Assembly: GCA_021234155.1 (NCBI GenBank)
Contig: JAJEKV010000172.1
Location: 186,001-250,000, forward strand
DNA: 64,000 bases
Direction of reading: 5' to 3'
DNA from: Isoetes taiwanensis
Taxonomy: Eukaryota > Streptophyta > Lycopodiopsida > Isoetales > Isoetaceae
In this document: positions 25,254 through 36,200 of the stretch, one piece after another
Layout: every line of letters begins with the position of its first letter
Numbering within the stretch: the stretch's first letter is position 1
Made by a program: the position numbers and the translations under genes
Notes under the pieces: model-generated
Seen by the model: the letters and a program-made list of their open reading frames with translations, nothing else
The model's database searches: none
What the model was told of the DNA's origin: nothing

Positions 25254-27485
25254 TTCTATGGTGCGAGGCATCCTTGTGTTTACTATGGGACCTTTGCCTT
25301 AATTTTTTTCATTCGGTTATGCGGCCCGGTACGCATTATAATTTTGTGATGGATTGGATTAAATTTGTTGCATAAGGAGCAAGTTTCGACGATAACTCTG
25401 CCTTCTAATGTACGATCATTGCTTTGCAAAAGACGGGTTGATGCAATTTATTTCTAACGTGGCTTTTGCATACTTTGTGTTAGAGAAAGTAGTAACATTG
25501 AGGTAAGATCCGATGATCTGTTCAAGGCAACTTGTGTCTCAAATAGATTAAACCAATCATGTTTTTGCGGGATAGTGTTGGCAGCGGTGTGCATAGTTGT
25601 TGGCAACATGTTTTTGTTGCCTTTGGTAATCATCAATCACCAAGTAAGGCAAAATAATAACTATTAGATACTTCATAGAGTTAAAGCTATTGCATATTGA
25701 GTTTTCCTATTGGCGTGCGGTTTTTCACGCCGAGAGGTTAATAAACTACAAAAATCATATATATCTTCTATATTGTGCTTTTCTGGTCCTGATTGTCATT
25801 GCTCATCATATGGTATACATGTAAGATATGTTCATAAATTCCTATTGCCTTTCTTTTATAATCTTTATTTGGTACTGCAATATAAGAAAGGGATGCGACA
25901 TCATTGCAAATAAATCGGAGGTTTCTGTTAGTTCACAATGGAAGATCTTGCTCCCTTACTGCTACGCCATTGTATCTGGAGCCATTGGGACACATTCTGT
26001 GCTATTTGCCAAATCATTGTAAGATATTTGATGCAAAAGCTATTGTGTAAAGAAGTGTTTTGGAATCTAACATCAGATATTTCAGGTCAATATTACTTCG
26101 CTTAACACTAAATGGAGAGAGCCAGCTCAATGGCTGGTTTACATATGTTATCCTTCTACTCTTTTTCTTCACAGCCTCCTTCTGGGTAATAGTTTTATAT
26201 GTTCCATTTTCTTTTGGTTGAGCATAATTTTCTCCCTAATTCTGTTACGTTTTCCAGATGGCCAGGTTGAATGATGGCCTTGCCATGTTTGATGCCATCC
26301 TTATTGTGCCCATGTTACAAATATTTTGGACAACCTTTTCTATATTCACTGGATTCATCTATTTTCAAGAATATCGGGTTAGATTTCTCTTACCATGAGC
26401 CCTCTTTGTTCACGCAAACATTGGACATGTAATTACACGTTCTTAATATTACATGGTACACAGGTGTTTAATGAGTTCCTGGCCTGTATGTTTGGGATCG
26501 GCATTTGTTTTCTTTTCCTTGGAATTGCAGTGCTAGCACCTCAAGACCAGTCAGGTATACTTTATAATGCGTTGAGATTATTTCTTATTTATTAGAGTTT
26601 AGGTTTGTTGAAAACGTGTATTCCTTTTTAAGGCGTCCTTTTCTCTTTCCCACCTTGTATATCTTGAATAGAGTGAAGCCACAGATTTATGCTCCTCTTT
26701 TGTGCAAAGTGTAGACTGGATTCATTTATCAAGGTCTACAGACTTTGAACAAATAGCATCCAAGCTTGGGTCCTTAAGAATTATAATTTGTTTGCACTGA
26801 AATGCGATCGCAATTGAAATTTGCAACAATGTGCACGAACTACTATGTTACACCAATCATTAATTGACTATATAAAGATGCCTCACTGTGTGAACACCAG
26901 GTGCAAGTTTTCACTTACTCACTTTCATCACAAAATGATCTTTTGGTGCAGACTGCTTATAAATCCGCCCTGGGGTTTGGTCAAGACGAGATTCCCACTT
27001 CATCTGTATTTACTATGCCAATGTTGTCTTCATCACGCAATTCCTGGCGGCGAAAACCATCTACATATGTGGAGCTTTTTACATTGGAAAATGACGAGGA
27101 CATTGAATCACCATTTTCATCTAGCGGGCCTTACATATTCTACATTTATTGTTTATGTAAATGTCATATATTGTTTATAGTTGTACAATATATTGATTCA
27201 CCGAATGCCAAATTGGCTAAGAATACAAAGTACATTTTGTATGTACGAGGCATCAATGCCCAAGTTTCAAAAAGGAACTTAATGCATTTATTAGTGATTG
27301 ATGAGTTGAGAGAGAATCATCAAGATGCTTGATCTCTCTCTTATATTGAACAAATACGCTCTTTAACATATAACATACAGTATAACTTCCAAACATGATT
27401 GTTAAAAGAGAAGCTGCAGTTTACAAATGACCATCACCTCAAAGATGGTTTTCCTTCTTTGTGGAATGTCACAACAGTTGAATTT
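25254..27485 (+). repeat. Tandem segmental duplication, unit B
   Basis: Directly follows unit A and ends where both units share CACAACAGTTGAATT (about 27471-27485). After this point the sequences diverge. It lacks the MITE. Confidence 0.9.
25395..27335 (+). pseudogene. NIPA-type magnesium transporter fragment, copy B
   Basis: Better preserved than copy A. Blocks: VAFAYFVLEKVVTLR (ends 25502), VVGNMF (about 25600, with one T missing so the frame shifts), LINYKNHIYLLYCAFLVLIV (about 25736-25820), SSQWKILLPYCYAIVSGAIG and HSVLFAKSL (about 25918-26021), LRLTLNGESQLNGWFTYVIL (26086-26185), MARLNDGLAMFDAILIVPML and IYFQEYR (26258-26377, exactly 40 codons), VFNEFLACMFGIGICFLFLG (26464-26554), and a C-terminal block YKSALGFGQDEIP (about 26950-27180). 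Most borders are AG|exon|GT. The serine/charged tail after the last helix is plausible for NIPA8/9-like proteins. The first exons are missing and the last junction does not keep phase by eye, so it is scored as a captured, probably non-functional gene fragment. Confidence 0.85.
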
Positions 27486-29390
27486 TTTAAGGCCTTGGAA
27501 AACATTCCTATAGTGACTCCTATAGTGACCGCAAGTTGCCTTCAATGTTTTGACTAACAACGTATGTCCTTTCTGGGCCTTACTAAATATGCAAGTGCAT
27601 GAATATATGAACCATTGGCGACACTTTGAATATAGCTTCCAAAAGCTATTGTTTAAACTGCACGAGTTCAACTAAAGCTTGTCATGCCGAATGAAGGTGC
27701 TTATTTGAGACCATATTCTTTAGATGTTTTATCTCTTCAGTCTGGTTGATGAAGACCAACAGAGCATAGAGCACTCCCATTTTTTTTTTTGGGGCATAGG
27801 GCACTCCGATTTTTTTTTTTTTTTTGAGCAGGCATGTGGCAGACAAGTGGACAATCGCTAAGAAGATGTGCCAAGAGCAACTTTTACAAAGACAAATTCT
27901 TGATGCGCCACGAAGGAAATGCGCCAAGAGCAACTTTTATAAATACAATTTTTCGAATCTACTATAGATTAGTCTAAGCGTTAGCTAAAAGCAGTTTCAA
28001 GAAAAAAGGCTATGGACAACAAAGTGGTCTATGGAACTTTAAATGAAAAGCATGGGGTGAAAATAGAGTTACGCTAGATTTGGTGATATCTTCGCAAGAT
28101 ATCCCTTAAAAAGAATTACAAACAAAAAAATCGGTAGGTGGAATCACTCGACAAAGCTAGCTGACAAGCTGGGTTACTACGCATTTTGAGGGCAGTTTCC
28201 TGCCCTTTTGGAACTGGTTGAATTGGGAGTCAATGGAAGAGATTTTTGGTTCGCAGCAATCAACTCCTCTATCTCTTTCATTCTGACCCTCATGGAAGTC
28301 ACTCGAACCGATTTGGAGCTATATCGGCTTAGAGATCCATGCTAAAAAATTTGAGCAAAAAAATGGCTAAGGATTGGGCGCAATCGACATGACTGTGCAG
28401 TTACTGCGCAATTTTGGTGATTCTGCCAGAAGGGATACCCTACGAAGGTATCATCAAAACCAGGATAACCCTATACCCAAAAGAACATATACAACTTTTA
28501 TCTAACAATGGTCTTGCACACTACATGTGAGCATTATTTTTTTCTTTTTTAATTTAAATTTTATGAACACCTTAAATTTGAATGAAGAGCTTAGCATTTT
28601 TTTGCAAATCTTTCATATTATGCCTCAGCTAACATACTACAAAATTAAATTCACATCCTTCTAGAACATCACAACAAAGAAAGAATTACGCCCTTCTTCT
28701 AGCAAACCATATTGAGCATACATGAATGCACACCTTCTCACATGATAGTCTTGAACATGATAGTCTCGCAAGATGTGATAATATTAGCATGTTACAGAAG
28801 ATGCAATTAGTAGGAACCACTAGATAACGTAGTAAAATTTGCAAAATTTGACAATGAATTTACCCATGTCAAGAGACGATGCATATCGAATTTATTAACA
28901 ATTGAAAAGTTTAAGTTTGGTGTCAAAGTGGAATATTAATTCCAATTGATGGTTCCAAATTCCTCACACTCATGCCTAAGAAAAAGGCATAAAATCTCAC
29001 ACTGCTTATTTTTTGATGCAATCACTTTCATGAATTTAATACTTACTTGGCACATGTTTGTTAGATGGAAAATTCATTTCATTGACACCTCACAATTCCT
29101 TACATAGGATTTGCACTACTTACTTTGTAAATACTATCACAAATGCCTATAATGCAAGTAATCAATAGTAACAAAACATATTTTCCTATCGCTAAAACAT
29201 CACAAAACAGAAATTATACATGACCAACAAGACATAGATATTCAATCACGATTACATTAATTCGATAGCACCATTGCAATTGCTCCTAAAAATTTGGGGC
29301 AACAGGTTTCCCAACTTATACAATATTTTGCCCTTTAGATAAGTTAAATCTACCATTTTTTTTTTTACTTTTTAGCTTATGCTCGATGAA
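27486..29390. other. 3' part of the putative Helitron, no recognisable gene
   Basis: AT-rich, with two poly-T tracts (27779-27826, each after GGGCACTCC-like phrases), a repeated GCCAAGAGCAACTTTTA phrase (about 27870 and 27921) and a small perfect hairpin GATATCTT-CGC-AAGATATC near 28083. No helicase, Rep or other motif was found on either strand. Confidence 0.5.
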
Positions 29391-29391
29391 A

Positions 29392-29419
29392 GCCCAGCAA
29401 CGCTGGGCACTTTTTCTAG
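29392..29419 (+). other. Helitron 3' terminus (hairpin plus CTAG)
   Basis: Perfect 7-bp stem GCCCAGC/GCTGGGC with a 3-nt AAC loop, then ACTTTTT and CTAG, followed by T. This is the textbook form of a plant Helitron 3' end. Confidence 0.75.
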
Positions 29420-29420
29420 T

Positions 29421-30370
29421 CTTATAATAATGAGGTGATGTGGCAGTATGGGATGCCCGATGACACCTACCATATTGATCCTAATACTAAATTGGGGTAA
29501 CAACAAAGAGGAGATATAATTGTGAAATTTGCCATTTGCAACAATAGGAATTGTTCAATTAACAGACTCCTATTTGATTTGTGCTCAAGGTATAACACTT
29601 GATGTTAGATAAGAGCAAATAGCCGTGCACTTAGCAAGCCCATGACTACAAAATATTTCCTTTAGCAAACAATTATTAATCTATTAATGTAATGCTCTAA
29701 GGTCCATTTCGGGTTGGTGTATGCTCGTTTGGCCTTGCAATTTGCTTATTGTTTTGTGTTGGCATGCGGGATGAAAGCATGCCAGAAAGAAAATAAAGCA
29801 GCCTTTCATTTTTGTGAATAATGAGCTTTATGCTAAAATTTTAGACCATGCCAGCATATCTGCTTTCTCTTAAAGATGGTTTGACTGACACTAAAAAGTC
29901 TAAAGTTTAACCAAAAACTTCTATTCATTACTCCATAGAGCTAAACAGTCAAAGCAATGGGGCATTGAGTGTTGTGTACATACTATGCAACTCATATCAA
30001 ATGAATGAAGAATTTCTCAATCAATAGTTGTATTTGAACGTGGACTCTTTATTATTTGCCACTTGCAATTCAACTTCTTGATAGAAAAAACAAGGAAATA
30101 TCATGTGCTCAAGTTTCAACCTTCAATCTATCTTTGCACGAACAAGAAATAGAAATAGAAATCGAAATATGTATTCACAATCTCATAGGACTTGCGATAT
30201 AAGGTTCAATATAAACACTATGACATTCCCCAGAGTATATGCTACGATATGCGTTCATCCTATGGCCACGTTAGTGTCAAGTTTGAATAGTCGACTTGTA
30301 CAGGGTCCCAGCACGTCCCAAATGTTGGCTTATTACATTATAAGTGAGCGACACCACTCACCTTAGGCAA
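29421..30370. other. Intergenic, no recognisable gene
   Basis: AT-rich; short open frames only. An RNRNRN run at about 30150 comes from an AGAAAT microsatellite-like stretch. Confidence 0.5.
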
Positions 30371-30377
30371 GATAACT

Positions 30378-30510
30378 CCACATTGTCATGTGGACTGCCT
30401 CATTTGCGCCCTGCCCAATGAATTGTCCCGTTGATTATAACCCCACATTGTCATGTGGAGCCGCCCCATTAGTGTCCTGCCATATGGAATTGCCCCGTTG
30501 ATGCCATGTG
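30378..30510. repeat. 65-bp tandem repeat
   Basis: Two units start CCACATTGTCATGTGGA at 30378 and 30443. The phrase is itself a palindrome (CCACAT..ATGTGG). A partial third start (GCCATGTGGA) follows at about 30502. The units are about 70% alike. Confidence 0.75.
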
Positions 30511-30764
30511 GACCTATCCAAGTGAGCTCTGCCGAGATCCTTATTCCAACTATCTGCTGACCTTGCTAGCGCTTGGAATGAAGGATGTTCTCCTAGAGGA
30601 GTGTGTCGTGCAAATTAGGCTTCCAAACACTTGCGAATGCCAAATCTACGATGGACACAGCAAGAAGACACTCAGTCGTGCAAATGATGCTTCCATGCAC
30701 TTTGCAAAGGTGAAATTTGCATTATGTATGACTTCTTGAACTCTTGAAAGACCAACCTTTGGAT

Positions 30765-30902
30765 AAAACCCTCTTCGGAAATGTCTTTAAAATCAACAGA
30801 AAACAATGGGATAAAACTTTCACGGGCATCTCTTTGAAACCAACAGGAAACAATAATAAAACCCTCACGGGCATCTCTTTGAAACCAACAGGAAACAATG
30901 CT
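30765..30902 (+). repeat. Three-unit tandem repeat with a 45-48 base period
   Basis: Units at about 30765, 30813 and 30858. The last two are nearly identical. In one plus frame each encodes a 15-16 residue unit of the form KTLTGISLKPTGNN. The periods are multiples of three, so the frame stays open through all units, but there is no supporting gene around it. Confidence 0.7.
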
Positions 30903-31402
30903 AAATCGCGACCAAAATGGCGGGATTAATTATGCCTTTTGGGTTTTAGAGGAAAAACCACGACCATAATAGCAACATCTAACTATACTAAAGTATACCC
31001 TCATGCGGACTAGCCTTATTGGGTGAACAATACTGGTTAAACAAAAAGTTAACGAAGAACTCAAGTTTTGAAAATGCCTTCACTATAGATCTTCATTCTT
31101 GCCTATGAACTGCAACTTCCATCCAAACTATAGGCAAGCGCTCTCAAGTTAATGCAAAAAAACCAAGAAGATAAGTTAAGAAATCCCTAGGGCTCAACGG
31201 GCCGGATTCCACTATCGGCAATGGCACTTGGGAGAAAAATCTCAACTGCGGCTTCCTTTTGTGACACCAATACGTTGCACTCAAACCCCAAAGTCCATGT
31301 GTCCACCTCGATCCTAGTCCAAGAAGAGCTCAACATCACCTTCACAAAATGTCAATGTTTTAAAATAGCAATTTCGATTCAAATACTCTATTGTCTACAA
31401 CT

Positions 31403-31453
31403 ATGACTTAAGTCACTTCACTCTCCGGCCGTGGAGGGCAACCATCCGTGCGC
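31403..31453. repeat. Dispersed 'CCTCCGGCCATGGAGG' hairpin repeat, copy 2
   Basis: Second copy of the block at 10819-10868, same orientation, with CTCCGGCCGTGGAG as its hairpin. Confidence 0.65.
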
Positions 31454-31943
31454 AACACCTTGTTTCATTCATTTTTTTAGGAGGCTTGACTTTTTTGAGG
31501 TACAAAGTTTGTTGCAACTCTAGTTTGTCCACGTGGGTGTTCAGATCAGCCCATATTATTGGTGTCCATTAATTCCCTTATTTTTTGCATCGAGAGCTTG
31601 GGAATTTAGAACTTGTGAAAATAAAATTGTTGTTTCTGGCCTCTGTGCTGTACTCTATCATGCTCCTTACGACACCTTCTTGAGGGATCATACCTGTGAA
31701 TGAATCATCAGGCTTGACTTCATAAAAGATTGTAGGTCCAAAAATTGTACCTTTTTGCTAGAAGCTCATGGTACTAGATAAGCGTCTCACACAAGGTTGT
31801 GTCAGAAGAGATCTTAGCTTTGGGAGCTGCTTCATGACTATGCCAACATAAGTGTGACTCCAACTTAATTTGTTTATCATATTCAATAGGTAGACTCCTG
31901 GACCGCAAAACCTTGTGAACCTTGTGGGCGTGACGTAAAAATA

Positions 31944-32111
<168 letters not shown>

Positions 32112-33270
32112 TCATGTCCTAGACCTTAAAATTAGGGCATCTTACTTTGCCCACTTGAAGGCATTGTCTAGAAATGCCAACGATCTTTGCTGAAACGGAC
32201 AAGATGAAATATAAATCCACTACCCTATTGGAATATGAAACGGAATTTGTAATGCGCAGTGAGCATTGACAAATTTAATTTTCCTGCAAGTCTATATATG
32301 ATGGTCATCTCAAAAATTGTAAAATTGTCCCATTCTGGTTCCGTTTTCATCACAGAAGCTATGGCCTTATCATCTTTTACCTAGATGAAGGTACTGAATC
32401 TCAGTTTTGAAGAAAGGTTTGTTGTTTGAATGAAACTGGCCCTACCTCAAAATAGTATTCTAGCCATTAATTTAAATACATATCTTTTCTGCACTAGGAT
32501 CTATATTTGGATCAAGAATGATCTGGAAAGTCTTCTTATGTGGTCTCCAATAGGATGAGGATGTCTAAAAAATAACAAATCTAGATTTTTAACACATGTT
32601 CGTTTCTTTTTTCTACCTCTATAGGTTCAATTGCAACTTAAGCTAAGGCAGGAGTCTGAGCAGTTCCATACTTGAAAGGCTAAATAAGGAAAGCAACTTC
32701 ATCCTGCATGAGTTTGAGCACCATAAACATTAGTTCAATGCCACAAAAGCAGATGCTTGTTTAAAATTTGCATAAACATGAAAAGGATCAGGTTGCAAGT
32801 TAATACAATCAAGCACTTCAAGTGGCATAATTGATTTGTAGAGTGTGAAGAGGAAAATTTTGCACTGCAACAATAGAATGCATGCAAGACATATGTATTT
32901 TTTCAAATGTTGTAGCTTATGTGTATAGGATTTTAAAATTTGCATTTCATTTTTAGTAGTTCTTCTTAAAGACTTGTTTAGTCAATGCGTCCAAGTCCTT
33001 CCTCTCTCTAGCACCCACGCCCTTCTCTCTCTAGAGTTTTTTGTTTTTTGCACTTTATCTCTCTAGAGACATTCTCTTTCTAGGGAGGCTCATTAGATTA
33101 TTTCGGCTTCCAAATTTTAATTTGGGCATAAATTTACTTCTGTGCAACTCCTCTCCCTCCCTCCCATCCTCCCCCTCCACCCTCTGAGCCCCTTCTTAAG
33201 GTTTCTCACGAGGCAAGCTTGTAGTACTTTAGTTACCTGAATTCAATATAAATCCTGATTTATCCCTATG
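32112..33270. other. Intergenic, no recognisable gene
   Basis: AT-rich on the left. At 32995-33200 it is rich in CTCTCTAG and C-stretches. It runs into a 20-base A tract (33272-33291), which may be the poly-A tail of a short plus-strand retroelement that cannot be identified. Confidence 0.45.
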
Positions 33271-33299
33271 CAAAAAAAAAAAAAAAAAAAATCCCATCC

Positions 33300-36200
33300 A
33301 GTTGTTTTGGATCCAAGAGCCTATTAGCTCCTTTAGACCCTTTCCTCCTCATCTCATCCCCATCTAGACCCCTGCTATAGTCATGGCGTCTCCAGGGGCC
33401 CCCTCCCCAAATCCCAAGGACATGCATATATGTTAGGGATCCAAGACCCCATTAGCTCCTTCAATCCCTTTCCTCCTCATCTCCTTCCTGCTATAGTCAT
33501 GTCAACTCCAATGGCCTCTCCCAAAATCCCAAGGACGTGCATATTGATGGTGACACCCATTGAATCCCAATCAAAGTCACCGCCAGACGGCAACATGGCA
33601 GCCAGGCTCATCTTGATGGGATATATAGACAACTCGCCACTGCGCAGAACATGCAGTAAAGGAAAGTTAGACAAATCTACCATGAGAAAAGAGGTAAGCG
33701 CAAAGGCCTAGTCAACAAACTTGGCCCAGATAGTCGATACTCAAATGTAGCAGCAAATCACGTGCACACCCAATCGGGCACCTGAAGAGAGCTAAAAATA
33801 TGATTGAGGGCAATATTGCTAGGATTATAGGCTTGGCAGAAGACATAATCCTCGGTGCCAAAGTTTCTCAAGAAGCAACTGGCTACAGAGAAGCAATGCG
33901 TTTTGGCATTGAGACCCCTATGAGAGTAGCCTCCGCTTTGTGCAGTCTGAAAGGCAGCAGAATAAGTTGTGTGCCTTACTGCTTGACAGACTCATTTGGA
34001 CACTTATCCACCAGCATTGACACATGGCTCGTGATAGAGAACGTTTTGCATAGGAGATGAACGCAACTATATCCCACCTTTGGTCAAAAGCTGAGAAGAC
34101 GATAGCTACAATTCAAAGGGGTGTCCAGTAGCCATTAAAGATAATCATTTGCAGTGTACCCTCCCAGGATAAAGTCACCACGCTAGAGACAACATCGTCC
34201 CCTGGAAACATAGAGGATGCCGCCAGACTTCAGAGGTTAGAACAAGGCAAGAACTACGCAACACAATAGCTCCATAAGGAAAGGGCCTTCATGTTGACGT
34301 TCATGAGCAATAATACTATACTATGCTAAGCTCTTAGATCCACGTGTTGCAGGCTAGGTCTTTTGCGGTTGCTACCCACAAGTACTGGCACGCAACATGC
34401 CATTCCAGACAAGCAAATGCTATCTAGCAACCGATCCTTACATCGCCTCATACCTCAGCAAGGCAGTACAAATAGCCCCACCCAGGTCGAGCAGGCTCAG
34501 GACCCCTGGAGCTTCTGATGCCTCCGCTCATTGCGAAGCGCATTGCAACGCAGCTTAGGGAGCAACAAGAGCAGAAACACACAAGCCATAATGTTGTGGT
34601 CTGAGGCCTTCTCAAAGATGCAAGAGCGAACCTCAATGACTTTCCATACTATAGTCCTCTCTAAGATGAAGTTTCATGCTTCGGTGCATATTCTTAGGGC
34701 AATAAACCTTGGTATTCAACACCTACATCAATCACGTATCATAAAATTCGTGGTGATAGAAGCAGCGATGAGGGATGCTTAGGGGTTGAAGTTGAAGGGC
34801 ACCTTGCTATATGTAGACCATGACCTTACCTTATTGCAACTGGAATCTCGTAGATGAAAGCTAGCTCGCAACAGGGACATAAATCACAATGGAGGCGTCA
34901 CTGCACTAGTTCAAGGCAAAGTGAGAATTTTTCACCACCGCACTCTGAGGTCGCAGATGATGTGCACAGAGGTGGTGTGCTACAACTAGCGCTGCTGTTG
35001 CTCATCAGTTGATGATGTTGTTGCACCCCCTCGAGGTGCAGCTATTGTTGCTGTTGCTCCACCAGTTGCTGATGCTACTACAACGTCTTGGGGCATTGCT
35101 GCTCATGTTCCTCCTTTTCCTGCACTGTCTTGGAGGTCTCCTTTCCCCCCCCCAGCACCCAGCTAATACTACGACTCCCCAAGATAAATTGTACTTGCAT
35201 ATGGTCTTCTAGAACTGTCAGGGCATTCCATGGCAGAAGGGGTATAGTTTGAACTCCATAGCCAGGGATCTGAATTTCATTCTCCTTATGGAAACCTGGG
35301 AACATGCTGGGCATAGCTATTGGGTCTGTCGAGCTATCAACATTATTTGTTGTTCGATGACTGCATATGCAAGCGGGGACATGGTGGCATAGCCAGCTAC
35401 TATTGGACTGCTTTGGCACCTTTAGTCACTCTCCACAGGATGGAGAGACATAATAGTTACATGTGGGTAGAGTGTAGAATTGCAGTGAAAATTCCCTTTT
35501 AGGACAGCATGATACTTCCTACATGCGGATTCAAACTTCTATCATCACCACTCAGACATGAATAAGTTCTGACACGGTGGCCATCCTCATCCCGCTATAC
35601 ATGTCGATGAAAGAACTAGATAGCGTAGCCAATTACATGCTGATGGCTGAGCAGGATCCGTATCTTGTCACACGCGGGTCGCTAAAACAATAAACATGAA
35701 GAGGTATATTCAGACCATCAACCCCTGCTCCTTCAGATAACATGGCAGCCTATTCAGATCCCGTGTGCTGATACCCTTTGCTTGCCTCAGTTGCATTTGG
35801 ACTACGATCATGCTGTCCTATGTTGATGAGCTAGCAGGAATTTTGAAGATTCCACATAATAGCAACAGACCAGTTAGTTGATCATTGTACTTCGGACTGC
35901 TACCAAGAGATTCTTTGGAAGATCCCATCCATAGATGCCCTCATGCAAGATAAGCTTTCCTCTAAACTGGTAGTTTGATTTTGAATGTAAGGAACTTAAA
36001 TGCTTGCTTTGACTAGTCACTGACCATGCTTTGGAAGTGCAAGCGATCAAATGATACCAGACCCGGTACATTGTGAGGCATCATCAAGAAATGCTCTACC
36101 TCCTTGATGGTCACCTCGAGACATTCTGGAAAGGAATTTTATAAAAGCCTCTAAAGTCTATAAGGAGCATCTCTTTCAAACAATGGGTGCCATACTTGAT

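Larger units (their letters stand above)
21786..29419 (+). mobile_element. Putative non-autonomous Helitron carrying NIPA gene fragments
   Basis: The left edge reads A|TCTATATCTATATATAATAA, the TC-start, AT-rich 5' end usual for plant Helitrons. The right edge carries a perfect 7-bp hairpin GCCCAGC-AAC-GCTGGGC (29392-29408), then 11 bases ending in CTAG (29416-29419) and a T. Insertion between A and T, no target duplication, TC at the 5' end and hairpin plus CTRR at the 3' end are the Helitron rules. The interior contains a tandemly repeated fragment of a magnesium transporter gene but no Rep/helicase coding, so it would have to be moved by another Helitron. Gene capture is well known for Helitrons. 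The link between the two ends is an inference: they could belong to two different elements. Confidence 0.6.

Noticed and set aside
29392-29419. Hairpin plus T run considered as a bacterial-type terminator
   Set aside because: The context is a plant genome and the following CTAG|T is explained better by a Helitron 3' end.
35009-35212. Leu-rich plus frame (67 codons)
   Set aside because: It is produced by a GTTGCTGTT-type repeat in the LINE linker; the Ala/Val/Pro frame fits the neighbouring endonuclease better.
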